The notes below the pieces were generated by a model. That model made no database searches, was not told the origin of the DNA, and saw only the letters and a list, made by a program, of their open reading frames with translations. Made by a program: the position numbers and the translations under genes. This document shows, one piece after another, positions 29,754 to 39,908 of a DNA stretch of 64,000 bases (position 1 is the first letter of the stretch; every line of letters begins with the position of its first letter). This stretch comes from Moraxella sp. VT-16-12 (GTDB lineage: Bacteria > Pseudomonadota > Gammaproteobacteria > Pseudomonadales > Moraxellaceae): assembly GCF_002224245.2 (NCBI RefSeq), contig NZ_NKHK02000005.1, forward strand, positions 1 to 64,000, in the 5' to 3' direction.

Positions 29754-30014
29754 TTACTTTTTACCACGATTAGCAAAAGCACCAAAACGCTTATTAAAGG
29801 TAGCCACACGACCTTCGTTAGCTGCTTGACGCTGTTCACCTGTGTAAAATGGGTGAGAAGCACTTGAAATATCAAGTGGATAATAAGGGTACTCAACGCC
29901 TTCGTATTCACGAGTGGTTTTGGTAGCAATGGTAGAACGGGTTAAAAAATATACGTCTGCATTGGTGTCGTGAAACAATACTTCACGGTATTCTGGGTGA
30001 ATGTCTTTACGCAT
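29754..30014 (-). CDS. rpmE2: 50S ribosomal protein L31 type B
   Basis: An 86-residue L31 of the type B form: [16 protein letters not shown] start, SHPFYTGEQ and [10 protein letters not shown]. It lacks the CxxC zinc ligands of type A L31, which marks the form used when zinc is scarce. No Zur box could be picked out in the upstream 200 bases. Confidence 0.97.
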   Translation of the reverse strand: MRKDIHPEYREVLFHDTNADVYFLTRSTIATKTTREYEGVEYPYYPLDISSASHPFYTGEQRQAANEGRVATFNKRFGAFANRGKK

Positions 30015-30249
30015 GATACAATCCAATAAACCTAAGCACTAATAAAAAGGCTTTTGCCAATTGTGGCCATATCATCATCAACCAACTTTGATATGATACA
30101 CCACAAAGTCATCTATTAGCCAACTTAGATGGGAAACAATGAAAAATAAGGACATTATTTTATAAGAAAACAGCAAATTTTTCAAGTGGTTTTTCTTGTG
30201 ATAAACTGCTATTATTTGCTTATCTGTCTGATTAAACTTAGGAAACAAC

Positions 30250-30612
30250 ATGCAATTATCCAACCTAGAACACCTACCCAACTACACCATCACCGAACGT
30301 TTGGACGTGGTTTATGGCAGTACTGTACGCACCAAACACGTTGGCAAAGATTTTTTGGCTGGGCTAAAAAACATCGTGGGCGGTGAGCTAACCGCCTATA
30401 CAGAACTGCTAGAAGAAGCTCGCCAAGAAGCCCTAGACCGTATGATTGCCAAGGCTGATGAGCTTGGGGCAGATGCGATTGTTGGCATCAGATTTTCTAC
30501 ATCCAATGTGGCGGTGGGAGCATCTGAGCTGTTTGTTTATGGCACAGCAGTCAAAGCAGTAAAAAACCCCAGCAATCCCGACCTGCCACGCTATCAGCCG
30601 TTTGGCACTTAA
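30250..30612 (+). CDS. YbjQ family protein (copy 1)
   Basis: A 120-residue YbjQ/UPF0145 protein, a pentameric alpha/beta fold of unknown role (Pfam heavy-metal-binding name only). Family marks: ITERLDVVYGSTVRTKH near 14-30, YTELLEEARQEALDRM and ADAIVGIRFSTSNV. It overlaps the region of the next gene, which has a related domain. Confidence 0.9.
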   Translation: MQLSNLEHLPNYTITERLDVVYGSTVRTKHVGKDFLAGLKNIVGGELTAYTELLEEARQEALDRMIAKADELGADAIVGIRFSTSNVAVGASELFVYGTAVKAVKNPSNPDLPRYQPFGT

Positions 30613-30625
30613 TGTGAGTGTTAAG

Positions 30626-31120
30626 ATGACCGTACTAGAATTCTTTTGGCAAAATCTGCAACTCATCATTGCAGTGGGGTTGTTTGTGGCAGGATGGTAT
30701 TTTGGCACACGCAATGAACGCAAGCATTTGACAAGGCTTGACACTGATGAAAAGCTGGTGGGACACATCATCGTCTCAAATGAGCGGTTTTTTGTGCCAA
30801 ACACAAGCACAGATGGCACACTCGTTGTCGGTAGCGTGGTCATTGCCCAAGACCGCTTTAAAATGGTGGTGGCAGGGATTTTAAGTTTGTTTGGCAAAAA
30901 TTTGACCGTTTATGAAAGCCTGTTGGAGCGTGGACGGCGTGAAGCGGTGGTGCGTATGAAAACACTTGCTCACAAGCAAGGCTATAACCAAATCTATGGC
31001 ATACGCATTGAGACATCAGCCGTTGATGAAGGTGGTGGCGTGGAAGTGCTCGCTTATGGCACGGCGGTGATGAGTGTAGGCAATGCAAATGTACCACCGA
31101 AACTGCCAACTGACAAATAA
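30626..31120 (+). CDS. YbjQ-like protein with membrane anchor (copy 2)
   Basis: A 164-residue protein with one membrane helix near 8-28 followed by a YbjQ-like domain (EKLVGHIIVSNERFF, YESLLERGRREAVVRM, GYNQIYGIRIETS). It is a diverged paralogue of the preceding gene, anchored in the membrane with the domain probably in the cytosol. The ATG at 30626 is preferred; a TTG eight codons upstream also reads in frame and would overlap copy 1. Confidence 0.82.
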   Translation: MTVLEFFWQNLQLIIAVGLFVAGWYFGTRNERKHLTRLDTDEKLVGHIIVSNERFFVPNTSTDGTLVVGSVVIAQDRFKMVVAGILSLFGKNLTVYESLLERGRREAVVRMKTLAHKQGYNQIYGIRIETSAVDEGGGVEVLAYGTAVMSVGNANVPPKLPTDK

Positions 31121-31131
31121 AATTAAATTTC

Positions 31132-31172
31132 CCAAACCCCTAATTTTACGGTAAAATTAAGGGTTTATCTTT
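31132..31172 (+). terminator. Terminator after the YbjQ-like pair
   Basis: Stem AAACCCCTAATTTTAC / GGTAAAATTAAGGGTTT (one mismatch) followed by ATCTTTTTTT, just before valS. Confidence 0.8.
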
Positions 31173-31204
31173 TTTTATCTAAATCAAATCTACAAAGGCA
31201 CTTT

Positions 31205-34042
31205 ATGACCACCCTACCCACCACCTACGACCCGTCCGCCCTAGAACAAAAATGGTACGACACTTGGGAGCAAAATGGCTATTTTAAGCCCACCCTTGAC
31301 AAAGAAAAGTCTTTTTCTATTGCCCTGCCACCGCCAAATGTAACAGGCTCTTTGCACATGGGACATGGCTTTAACAACGCCATCATGGACGCACTCACTC
31401 GCTATCATCGCATGAAAGGCTACAACACCCTATGGCAAGGCGGTACTGACCACGCTGGCATTGCTACACAAATGGTGGTGGAGCGTCAGCTTGGTTTACA
31501 AAACATCAGTCGTCATGATTTGGGACGTGAAAAGTTTTTGGAAAAAGTATGGCAATGGAAAGAGCAGTCAGGTGGCAACATCACTCGCCAAATCCGCCGT
31601 CTGGGTTCATCGGTGGACTGGTCTCGTGAACGCTTTACCATGGATGATGAACTGTCGGCGGTGGTCAAAGAAGTGTTTGTTCGCCTACACGAAGAAGGCT
31701 TGATTTATCGTGGCAAACGCTTGGTAAACTGGGATATTAAGCTACAAACCGCCATCAGCGACCTAGAAGTGGAAAATCGTGATGAAAAAGGCTTTATGTA
31801 TCACGTTCGTTATCCCTTTGTGGCAGGGCAAACAGACGCCAATGGTGTCAGTCTAGATGGTAAATATATGCACATTGCCACCACACGCCCAGAGACCATT
31901 TTGGCAGACGGCTGTTTGGCGGTACACCCTGATGATGACCGCTATACACACGTCATTGGCAAAATGGTACACGTTCCCTTGACCGACCGCACCATTCCTG
32001 TATTGACCGACCCTTATCCTGACCCTGAGTTTGGTACAGGCTGTGTCAAAATCACCCCTGCCCATGATTTTAATGATTATGACGTGGGGCAACGCCACGA
32101 CATTGAGATTATCAACTTAATGAACCTTGATGGCACGATGAATGAAAATGCCCCACCTGCTTATCAAGGGCTTGACCGTTTTGACGCTCGCACCAAAATC
32201 ATTGAAGATTTAGAAAGCCACAGCTTTTTAGAAAAAATTGAGCCGCATGAGTTGAAACGTCCTTATGGCGACCGTTCTGGTGTGGTGATTGAGCCGCTTC
32301 TGACCGACCAATGGTATGTCAAAATCGCCCCCCTTGCCAAACCTGCCATTGATGCGGTACAAAACGGCGACATTAAATTTGTGCCTGAGCAGTACACCAA
32401 TATGTACATGGCATGGATGCGTGATATTCAAGACTGGTGTATCAGCCGTCAGCTGTGGTGGGGTCATCGCATTCCTGCGTGGTATGATGATAAAGGCGGT
32501 GTCTATGTGGGACGTGATGAAGCCGAAGTCCGCCAAAAACACAACTTGGGCGACACCCCCCTACGCCAAGATGACGATGTGCTGGATACATGGTTTAGCT
32601 CGGCACTGTGGACGTTTAGTACGCTTGGCTGGACAGGCACGGACAAAGATTTTGATAATGACATCTTGCAAAAATTCCACCCAACAAGTGTCTTGGTAAC
32701 TGGCTTTGACATCATTTTCTTTTGGGTGGCTCGCATGATTATGATGACGCTGCACTTTGTCAAAGACAAAGACGGCAAGCCACAAGTCCCCTTTAAAACC
32801 GTCTATGTGCATGGGCTTGTGCGTGATGGCGAAGGGCAAAAAATGAGCAAATCTAAGGGCAATGTGCTTGACCCACTGGATTTGATTGATGGTATTGACT
32901 TAGAAAGTCTGGTCGCCAAACGCACCACGGGTCTTATGAACCCCAAAGACGCCCCCAAAATTGAAAAAGCCACTCGCAAAGAGTTTGCTGATGGTATCGC
33001 TGCTTTTGGCACAGATGCCCTGCGTTTTGCTTTTGCCAGCCTAGCCAGCACAGGGCGAGACATCAACTTTGATTTAAAACGTGTGGAAGGCTATCGCAAT
33101 TTTTGTAATAAAATCTATAACGCCACCCGCTTTGTGCTGATGAACTGCCAAGAGCAAGCCATTGGCACGGAGTCTCGCCAAGACCTATGGGGCTTGCCTG
33201 AGCAGTGGATTGTCAGTCGCTTACAAAAATGTGAAAAAGCGGTGGCACTGGCGTTTGAGACCTATCGCTTGGATTTGGCGGCACAGGCGATTTATGAGTT
33301 TATCTGGAATGAGTATTGCGACTGGTATTTGGAGCTGACCAAGCCTGTGCTAAATGACCCTGCCATCAGCGGTGAACAAAAATCAGAAATCCGCCGTGTG
33401 CTACTGTCTGTGCTAGAAGTCGCCCTACGCCTTGCTCATCCCATCATGCCCTTTATCACCGAAGAGCTGTGGCAGACCATCACGCCACTACTGGGTAAAA
33501 CTGGCGAGAGTATCATGCTAAGTGCCTATCCTGAGTGTGATGACAGCAAAATCAACGAACAAGCCGAAAGCGACATGATGTGGCTACAAAGTCTCATCGG
33601 TGCGGTGCGCAATATCCGTGGCGAGATGAAGCTGGGTAATGCTGTGCGTCTGCCTGTACTTATCCAAGGGGCGAGCGATGAACAGCAAGCAAGCCTTGTC
33701 CGCATTGACAGTCAGTTTAAAGCCCTTGCCAAGGTAGATAGTCTAACTTTGGTTGGTGAAAACGATGAAGTACCGCTATCATCACAAGCGTTGATTGGTT
33801 CATTAAAAGTGCTTGTACCAATGAAAGGCTTGATTGACCCGACCGCCGAAATCGCCCGCCTACAAAAAGTGCGTGATAAACTACAAGCCCAAGCAGACGG
33901 CATCAGAAAGAAGCTGTCCAATGAAGGCTTTGTCGCCAAAGCGCCTGCAAATGTGGTAGAAGCCGAGCGAGCCAAACTAGCGGAGTTGCAAGGGCAGATT
34001 GGGGAAGTGGAGAAGCAGGTGGGGCAAATTCAACAAATTTAA
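31205..34042 (+). CDS. valS: Valyl-tRNA synthetase
   Basis: Class Ia synthetase, 945 residues, usual length. The HIGH-type motif HMGH is at 51-54 and KMSKS at 546-550. The editing CP1 domain with [10 protein letters not shown] lies between, and the C-terminal coiled coil (about 880-945) that contacts tRNA is present. No T-box or obvious leader regulation. A strong terminator follows. Confidence 0.98.
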   Translation: MTTLPTTYDPSALEQKWYDTWEQNGYFKPTLDKEKSFSIALPPPNVTGSLHMGHGFNNAIMDALTRYHRMKGYNTLWQGGTDHAGIATQMVVERQLGLQNISRHDLGREKFLEKVWQWKEQSGGNITRQIRRLGSSVDWSRERFTMDDELSAVVKEVFVRLHEEGLIYRGKRLVNWDIKLQTAISDLEVENRDEKGFMYHVRYPFVAGQTDANGVSLDGKYMHIATTRPETILADGCLAVHPDDDRYTHVIGKMVHVPLTDRTIPVLTDPYPDPEFGTGCVKITPAHDFNDYDVGQRHDIEIINLMNLDGTMNENAPPAYQGLDRFDARTKIIEDLESHSFLEKIEPHELKRPYGDRSGVVIEPLLTDQWYVKIAPLAKPAIDAVQNGDIKFVPEQYTNMYMAWMRDIQDWCISRQLWWGHRIPAWYDDKGGVYVGRDEAEVRQKHNLGDTPLRQDDDVLDTWFSSALWTFSTLGWTGTDKDFDNDILQKFHPTSVLVTGFDIIFFWVARMIMMTLHFVKDKDGKPQVPFKTVYVHGLVRDGEGQKMSKSKGNVLDPLDLIDGIDLESLVAKRTTGLMNPKDAPKIEKATRKEFADGIAAFGTDALRFAFASLASTGRDINFDLKRVEGYRNFCNKIYNATRFVLMNCQEQAIGTESRQDLWGLPEQWIVSRLQKCEKAVALAFETYRLDLAAQAIYEFIWNEYCDWYLELTKPVLNDPAISGEQKSEIRRVLLSVLEVALRLAHPIMPFITEELWQTITPLLGKTGESIMLSAYPECDDSKINEQAESDMMWLQSLIGAVRNIRGEMKLGNAVRLPVLIQGASDEQQASLVRIDSQFKALAKVDSLTLVGENDEVPLSSQALIGSLKVLVPMKGLIDPTAEIARLQKVRDKLQAQADGIRKKLSNEGFVAKAPANVVEAERAKLAELQGQIGEVEKQVGQIQQI

Positions 34043-34062
34043 TAGGCAATTTGCTGTATAAC

Positions 34063-34097
34063 AGATAGAGTTAGCCTAAATTAACTCTATCTATTTT
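34063..34097 (+). terminator. valS terminator
   Basis: Perfect eleven-pair stem AGATAGAGTTA / TAACTCTATCT with an eight-base loop and ATTTT tail. It insulates valS from the AT-rich cassette that follows. Confidence 0.8.
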
Positions 34098-34117
34098 ATA
34101 AAAATTGGAGATCCATT

Positions 34118-35272
34118 ATGGAAATTATCTTTTCAATAATTCACGAAATATCAAAAGAGAAGAATAGTACAGTGACTAGTGTCAATTGGAGAAATGACTT
34201 ACTTAACTTGGAAGATAAAAAAACTTACAACACAGTAAAATCTGCATTGAGCGTCATTGGAAATGAGGATAACCGCGTCTTATACGGCATATTTTCTAGC
34301 AACGAAAGAGTTGGGAGAATTCCTCGGGAGAGTTTGGATTTTTTTGATAAAATTCAAAATGGACAGGAACAAAGTGTTTTAATAAAAGAATTTATCAAGC
34401 TATCAAAAACTTCAGTTGCCGAGATTCAGACTCAAATTATTGAACCAGCTTCATATAAAATGTCTACCGGAGGATATTTACTGTTTACCTTGCATAAATC
34501 TTCCAATAATAAGCTTTTCTTTTCGTGCATGATGATAAAAAAACAAAATGGCATTGCTATTGATGATAATCTTAATATAATTGAGAGCATACACATAAAC
34601 CTTCAAAAGTTGATGCAATCATTTTCTTTGAATTTATCTCAGTATTTTGAATGCGACAATGATATAGATAACGAAACCTATTTAAAATTTATAGGAAGTA
34701 ATAAAAATTCTGAACCTAGCTCAGATTATTTCATAAGAGCTTTTGGTTGTGAAACAGGAACTAAAGCAAATATCGTTACTAGAGACTTAATTAAAGCGGT
34801 TCGTCATTTTACTAATTCATTATCTGATGAAAATGAATGGTTTAAGCCATTTAAAGATCAACCAAAAAATACTATCTTAGATTATTTGGGTAGCATTGGC
34901 ATTAATCAAAGTGCTGAGTTGAAAGTTATATTATTAAAATTAAAGAATGTATTGAAAGATATTTCTTTGTCAAACAATAAGGATAGTGATTTTTTTGATA
35001 AAAAAGTTAATGTATTTATTGACGATCTACAAAAAGATAAGGATGACGGTGGCTACGGAATACCAAATACCTTCCATATCAGTTCTAATGTAGTAAAGCA
35101 ATATACCCGTGTCAAGTTAGGAAGTCAATCTAATTGGCAATTGGATTTTAAATTGGCACTATTGGGTTACACCCCAGATTCAGAAATTTATCTTGACGAA
35201 GAGAGTCGTCAAATCTCAATAAAAATATCAGAAGATGATATAGAGCATATTAAAAAGATTAAGCATGACTAA
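34118..35272 (+). CDS. NdpA/YejK-like nucleoid-associated protein in AT-rich cassette
   Basis: A 384-residue soluble protein. The region about 85-240 follows the pattern of the 37-kDa nucleoid-associated family (NdpA, E. coli YejK): a GGYLLFTLH strand, a segment ending DDNLNIIESIHINL, and YLKFIGSNK leading to the RDLIKAVRHFTN helix. YejK itself is about 335 residues and binds the nucleoid. The final 140 residues here differ. Base use is clearly AT-richer than valS, with AGA arginine and ATA isoleucine codons that neighbours avoid, so recent acquisition is likely. GGAG seven bases before the ATG. The stop overlaps the next gene by eight bases. A defence role is inference. Confidence 0.75.
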   Translation: MEIIFSIIHEISKEKNSTVTSVNWRNDLLNLEDKKTYNTVKSALSVIGNEDNRVLYGIFSSNERVGRIPRESLDFFDKIQNGQEQSVLIKEFIKLSKTSVAEIQTQIIEPASYKMSTGGYLLFTLHKSSNNKLFFSCMMIKKQNGIAIDDNLNIIESIHINLQKLMQSFSLNLSQYFECDNDIDNETYLKFIGSNKNSEPSSDYFIRAFGCETGTKANIVTRDLIKAVRHFTNSLSDENEWFKPFKDQPKNTILDYLGSIGINQSAELKVILLKLKNVLKDISLSNNKDSDFFDKKVNVFIDDLQKDKDDGGYGIPNTFHISSNVVKQYTRVKLGSQSNWQLDFKLALLGYTPDSEIYLDEESRQISIKISEDDIEHIKKIKHD

Positions 35273-36494
35273 TAGTTACTTTAATAAATTGGTAGAACTT
35301 TTCAGGTCAATACCTAAGGATAGCATCATAGAATTCTCAGAAAGTAAATTCCACTTTAATGGAGTTTACTCAGTAGATATTGCTCAAAAAATTGAATATT
35401 TGGAAGAACATTACCATTCACAATTCTCGGAAAATTTTGAAGATGATTTCTCTCAATTTGAAAAAGATGAATTTATATCTTTTGAGTGCTATCTGCCCAA
35501 GAATGAAAATGGAAGATTTTTTGAAGATTTGAAATCCTTGATAAGCAATAGACGCTCAATTGATCGGGGTCAATACCTTGGAAACTACTATATTATTAAT
35601 ATGGACTTTCTAGGCAATGAGTCAAGTTTTTCCAATGAAAATATCAACCTAGAAATCAAAAAACTTAAAAACATCTGTCTTCTTATTTCATTTTTGAGAG
35701 AAATTGGAGAAAGTAATGACTCAAATTCAATTAACATGATTATCAAATCATCAATCTATGGCGATCTTATTGTTATTGACTCAAAAATTTCCATTGAGGT
35801 TTTTAATGATATTTCAGAAGAATTTGTATTTGAGGATAACTTGTATGATTTAATTGATTTAAATCATAAAAATTCTCATAGACTCGAGAAGGCTAAACTT
35901 TTGAAGCTGGCAATCGCAAAAAATGCTTATGACAAATATCGTACAATAAATGATATTAAAATAGACTTTATTGCAAACCATTGGGGGGAAATTTGTGAGC
36001 AGTATAAAAATAATTTATCAGCATATCTAGATAACTTCTCTTTTGATAAAACGGTTCAAGAGATTACTGATGAAAAATTAAAGTTTGTTAAGGCAATTGA
36101 TACTGTAATAAAAGAATCAACAACAAAAATATTAAGTACGCCATTATCACTAATTGCTGTTTTAACAGCCATAACAGCTAATAATAATTTTTTGATCACT
36201 AATTTTATCACAATAATAAGTCTATTTATATTTGGTTTAATATTAACCATGAATCTAAATTTTCAGAAAAACATTAAAAAAGATATTTACGAACAAGCCA
36301 AAACCACCTTCGATAATCATGATAATGAAAGCAATAGTGAAATAGACAGGAAAATTAGCACAGCTCTTAATGAAATTGCCACTACTAGCAAAGAATTTGA
36401 TAAAACAATACTTGTATTTCATTTGTTGTCGTGGCTACCTCTATGCTTGCTAATTTTACTATTAATGTGCAAAGTCATATCATCCATTTGTTAA
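35265..36494 (+). CDS. Unrecognised membrane protein, partner of the NdpA-like gene
   Basis: A 409-residue protein that I do not recognise. Residues 1-280 are soluble, acidic and mostly alpha/beta; then come two membrane segments near 290-304 and 310-330, a charged helical loop of about 50 residues (Asp/Asn/Ser-rich centre), and a last membrane helix near 380-405. The layout, cytosolic domain plus C-terminal membrane helices, is like effectors of some abortive-infection modules, but no motif proves this. It overlaps the NdpA-like gene by eight bases, shares its AT-rich codon use and ends just before the converging deacetylase gene. Confidence 0.75.
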   Translation: MTNSYFNKLVELFRSIPKDSIIEFSESKFHFNGVYSVDIAQKIEYLEEHYHSQFSENFEDDFSQFEKDEFISFECYLPKNENGRFFEDLKSLISNRRSIDRGQYLGNYYIINMDFLGNESSFSNENINLEIKKLKNICLLISFLREIGESNDSNSINMIIKSSIYGDLIVIDSKISIEVFNDISEEFVFEDNLYDLIDLNHKNSHRLEKAKLLKLAIAKNAYDKYRTINDIKIDFIANHWGEICEQYKNNLSAYLDNFSFDKTVQEITDEKLKFVKAIDTVIKESTTKILSTPLSLIAVLTAITANNNFLITNFITIISLFIFGLILTMNLNFQKNIKKDIYEQAKTTFDNHDNESNSEIDRKISTALNEIATTSKEFDKTILVFHLLSWLPLCLLILLLMCKVISSIC

Positions 36495-36562
36495 GAAAAT
36501 TCCATGCAGGATTTAATCTAAAACAACCTATGATTACGATCTAACCAAAAGAAATAAAACCA

Positions 36563-37468
36563 CTAACCCCCAACCAGCCTTCTTGCCACCCCAAACACCC
36601 CACAATGAGCCTCCACCACCGTCTCAATCTCAGGTGAATAACCGCCACCCATCACCACCGCCACAGGGATACCTGCTTTTTGGGCGGTGGTCAATACCAA
36701 CCTATCTCGCTCATAACAGCCCTGCATGGTCAGCGACAATTTGCCCAGTTTATCCGTCGCCAACACGTCCACGCCTGCTTGATAAAACAACATATCAGGG
36801 TCAAACTCACGGATAATCTTAGGCAAAGTCTCGCCCAGTATCGCCAAATACATCTCATCACCTGTGCCATCATCTAGCTCTATATCTAGGTCAGATGGCG
36901 GTTTATAAAAGGGGTAATTCTTTTTACCGTGCATACTAAATACAAAAACATGAGGATGATTTGCCATGATGGACGCATTGCCATTGCCTTGATGTACGTC
37001 CAAATCCACAATCAAAATCCGCTGAGCTTCTTTGCGATTTAACAAAAGATGACTGGCGATACAGATGTCATTAAACACACAAAAGCCCTCGCCGTGGTCA
37101 GCAAAAGCATGGTGCGTGCCACCTGACACCGACAAGGACACGCCATATTTTTTAGCATACAAAGCACATTCATAAGTTCCATGAGCAATATAACGCTCAC
37201 GCTTCACTAAGTCTGCCGACATCGGCAGTCCGATTTTACAGATTTCTTGGGGGCTTAATGTGCCTGTTTTGAGTTTGTGCCAGTAATCGGGCGTATGTGT
37301 GGTCAAAATCTCAGCTTCGGACAAAAGCTGTGGGTGAAATAAATTATCCTGCGTAATAATACCATCAGCCAGCAGTTTTTTGGGGATGAGTTCATATTTT
37401 GCCATCGGAAAACGATGACCTTCTGGCACAGCATGGCAAAATAGCGGTGAGTAAGCGACTTTTAGCAT
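36563..37468 (-). CDS. Histone-deacetylase-like amidohydrolase
   Basis: A 301-residue arginase-fold zinc hydrolase of the class II-like/AcuC-type bacterial deacetylase family. Signs: GGTHHAFADHGEGFCVFND near 120-138 (catalytic His pair, GFC.FND), DLDVHQGNGNA near 160-170 with zinc ligands Asp and His, and VMGGGYS near the end. It probably removes acyl groups from a small amide or protein lysine; substrate not shown. The ATG at 37468 is used, though no strong ribosome site is seen; the stop of the upstream YbjN-like gene is 15 bases away. Confidence 0.9.
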   Translation of the reverse strand: MLKVAYSPLFCHAVPEGHRFPMAKYELIPKKLLADGIITQDNLFHPQLLSEAEILTTHTPDYWHKLKTGTLSPQEICKIGLPMSADLVKRERYIAHGTYECALYAKKYGVSLSVSGGTHHAFADHGEGFCVFNDICIASHLLLNRKEAQRILIVDLDVHQGNGNASIMANHPHVFVFSMHGKKNYPFYKPPSDLDIELDDGTGDEMYLAILGETLPKIIREFDPDMLFYQAGVDVLATDKLGKLSLTMQGCYERDRLVLTTAQKAGIPVAVVMGGGYSPEIETVVEAHCGVFGVARRLVGG

Positions 37469-37483
37469 GATAGACAAAATGGC

Positions 37484-38143
37484 TTATTGGGCGGTGTGAG
37501 TTGGCAGATAAAACACTTGTTTTTCATCATTAATGGTCGTTTTGACTTCATCGCCTAAGTCCACATAATCCCCCGCAAACTGGCTTGGCTCATCGTCCGC
37601 CATCACCGCTTGCATGACACTTCTGGCCACTTCCGTCAGTCCTGCCACCGCTTGCAAATAGCACCCAAGTGCCTTATCGCTTAGACCGCCAAACTCCACA
37701 TCAAAGGCAATCTTCGTGCGAACTTCGCCATCATTAGGGTCAAATTCAATTCCCCCAAAACTTACCGACAGATTAACCTTAGCAAACTCCATCAAAATGG
37801 CGGTATAATGACTGACTGGCACGCTCTCTTCCAAAATCCCAAAAATAGACACCAATTGATTTTCTTCATTGATACGAAACACACACGTCCAGTCATTTTC
37901 ACGGTCAGTAAAACCTAAAATCAGATGGTGCGTATGCCCATCATCATTTGGAGAACGGTGGTCGTATTTCCATTCTTGCTTGTCAAGCCATGTCATAATT
38001 TGGGTGGTGATTAGGTGGTCTTTTTGAGTTTTTTTTAATAATTTTTCAAAATCTTTTGCCTGTTTCGCCACAGAAGTGCCGTCATCAGCATTATTATTGG
38101 TGGCTTTTGATTTTGAAAACAGACTTTTTAATTTTTTAAACAT
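37484..38143 (-). CDS. YbjN-like domain protein
   Basis: A 219-residue protein with a basic, Lys-rich start and a central domain (about 45-175) in the style of YbjN/type III secretion chaperone-like folds: WLDKQEWKYDH, LVSIFGILEESVP, YTAILMEFAKVNL, and the FDVEFGGLSDKAL segment. Role unknown; the family suppresses temperature-sensitive phenotypes in E. coli. Forms an operon with the deacetylase-like gene. Confidence 0.75.
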   Translation of the reverse strand: MFKKLKSLFSKSKATNNNADDGTSVAKQAKDFEKLLKKTQKDHLITTQIMTWLDKQEWKYDHRSPNDDGHTHHLILGFTDRENDWTCVFRINEENQLVSIFGILEESVPVSHYTAILMEFAKVNLSVSFGGIEFDPNDGEVRTKIAFDVEFGGLSDKALGCYLQAVAGLTEVARSVMQAVMADDEPSQFAGDYVDLGDEVKTTINDEKQVFYLPTHTAQ

Positions 38144-38438
38144 AATGGTAACCATTCAAATGATAAATTGTTGCATATTAGCATGAGCCAACCATAAAAT
38201 CGGCGTTTTATTTGGCCGCATGAATTGATGGTGTGTGGCTGATTTTAAAGATAAATTTTATACAAGCTGGTTTAGCATAGCAAAAAAACATGATTTTAAA
38301 AAGCATTTTTTGTATTTGTTTTGATGGGTGATTTGACATCTGATGTGTTTATTATTTGGCATACATTGAAACTCATTTCATCGGTTTAATTTTATTAAAA
38401 ATTTTGGTATGATAGCGGTTTATTTTGATTAATAATTT
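38144..38438. other. Divergent intergenic region before ccmA
   Basis: AT-rich region of about 295 bases between diverging genes. A TATGAT element at 38408-38413 could be a -10 for ccmA, but its -35 (TTTAAT) is weak. Nothing else is seen. Confidence 0.35.
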
Positions 38439-39041
38439 ATGGCAAATTCGGCAATTTTACACCTGCAAAACGTCGCCATTGGGCGGGGTGATTTTATCTT
38501 GTGTGATGATGTAAATTTAACGCTATCAGCAGGCGATATTTGTCATCTTATTGGTGAAAACGGACTTGGCAAAACCACCTTATTACACCAAATATCAGGA
38601 CTGCTACCTACGCACACAGGCACCATCAAAAAATCCCATCTGGTCTATATATCACACCAACTTGGCATCAGTGCGTCTTTGACAGTTGCTCAAAATTTGC
38701 GTTTTTTATTATCTTTATACAACATCAATGCAGACGATGACACGCTAGATATGGCACTAGATAGCGTAGGGTTGTATGGACTTGGCGACACATCCAGCAT
38801 TCAGCTATCAGCAGGTCAAAAACGGCGAATCGGACTGGCTCGGCTATTTATCATGACCCCCACGCACGCACCACTTTGGCTACTTGATGAGCCACTCACC
38901 GCCTTAGATGTGGCGATGGTTAGCAAGCTAGAACAGCGTATGGGTGAGTTTACCAAACAAGGTGGGGCGATACTTGCCACCAGCCACCAAGCCATGCAAG
39001 GGGCAAATTTACGCCTTGATTTGACGGAGTTTGCTTTATGA
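38439..39041 (+). CDS. ccmA: Cytochrome c maturation ATPase CcmA
   Basis: ATP-binding subunit of the CcmABCD complex that frees haem-bound CcmE for cytochrome c assembly. Of 200 residues. Walker A GENGLGKTT near 38-46, signature LSAGQKRR near 127, Walker B WLLDEP and the switch His in ATSHQ are present. The DDEP of larger ABC importers is absent. It overlaps ccmB by four bases (ATGA). Confidence 0.92.
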   Translation: MANSAILHLQNVAIGRGDFILCDDVNLTLSAGDICHLIGENGLGKTTLLHQISGLLPTHTGTIKKSHLVYISHQLGISASLTVAQNLRFLLSLYNINADDDTLDMALDSVGLYGLGDTSSIQLSAGQKRRIGLARLFIMTPTHAPLWLLDEPLTALDVAMVSKLEQRMGEFTKQGGAILATSHQAMQGANLRLDLTEFAL

Positions 39042-39697
39042 GACATCTATTTATCCGAGAATGGCAAATCAAACGTCAAGGCATGGTGCAGTGGCTGTAT
39101 CCACTGGTGCTGTTTTTGCTCATCATTACCTTATTTCCGCTTGCCATCGGCTCAGAACCTGCCACGCTGTTGCGTCTTGCCACACCCGCCATTTGGATAG
39201 CGGTATTGTTATCATTGGTCATGGGCATAGAAGAGTTGTTTCGTCCTGATTTTGACAATGGCACACTTGCTCAGCTTGTCGTATCAGACTCCGCTTTGGC
39301 GATGTGGGTGGCTCTTAGATTGTTTGTACATTGGTTGTTTAGTGCAGGCTTTGTGGCGGTCTTATCTTTTTTGGCAATACCCCTGTTTGGTTTGCCCATA
39401 GGGGATGCTTTGATACTTGCCACTTCCATCTTGGTTGGCTCGCCCATACTACTGATGTTGTGCGCCATTGCCAGCAGTTTGACACTCACTTTAAAAAACG
39501 GAGCGGTGCTTGTGCCACTGATTGCCCTACCCATGCATCTGCCTGTGCTGATTTTTGCGGTGGGGGCGGTAGATTTATATGCCACAGGGTTAAATGGACT
39601 ACCAATTCTTGCCATGCTTGGAGCAGGCAGTATTTTAGCGGTGATGATTACTCCTTGGGCGATTGGGGCGATTTTAAAAATGGCATGGTCAAATTAA
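39038..39697 (+). CDS. ccmB: Cytochrome c maturation permease CcmB
   Basis: Membrane subunit of the CcmAB transporter, 219 residues with six hydrophobic segments. The early REWQIKRQG motif, EELFRPDFDNGTL and LPMHLPVLIFA are typical of CcmB. ccmC, expected next, does not follow; the remaining maturation genes must be elsewhere if the pathway works. Confidence 0.93.
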   Translation: MRHLFIREWQIKRQGMVQWLYPLVLFLLIITLFPLAIGSEPATLLRLATPAIWIAVLLSLVMGIEELFRPDFDNGTLAQLVVSDSALAMWVALRLFVHWLFSAGFVAVLSFLAIPLFGLPIGDALILATSILVGSPILLMLCAIASSLTLTLKNGAVLVPLIALPMHLPVLIFAVGAVDLYATGLNGLPILAMLGAGSILAVMITPWAIGAILKMAWSN

Positions 39698-39707
39698 TAC
39701 CAAAAAT

Positions 39708-39908
39708 CTATTGAATAAATAAGCCACAACCAATGAGCAATAGCATTGATGTACAATGCCACAATATCCCATCAAGTTTTTGGGGTAAAGTTGGTAGCAA
39801 ATAGTCTCGTACTGACAAATAAATGTACAATAATAAGTTTGGCATCCATAATGGTGCAAATAGCCTTAAAGTACTAAAAATAATGTCCATACCACACCAA
39901 ATTATCAT
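39708..39908 (-). CDS. Possible small membrane protein, doubtful
   Basis: A 66-codon frame with two hydrophobic stretches (around 8-28 and 48-65). There is no Shine-Dalgarno site and no family resemblance. It is listed because it is the only coding-like object in a 440-base gap; it may be a remnant or chance. Confidence 0.25.
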   Translation of the reverse strand: MIIWCGMDIIFSTLRLFAPLWMPNLLLYIYLSVRDYLLPTLPQKLDGILWHCTSMLLLIGCGLFIQ

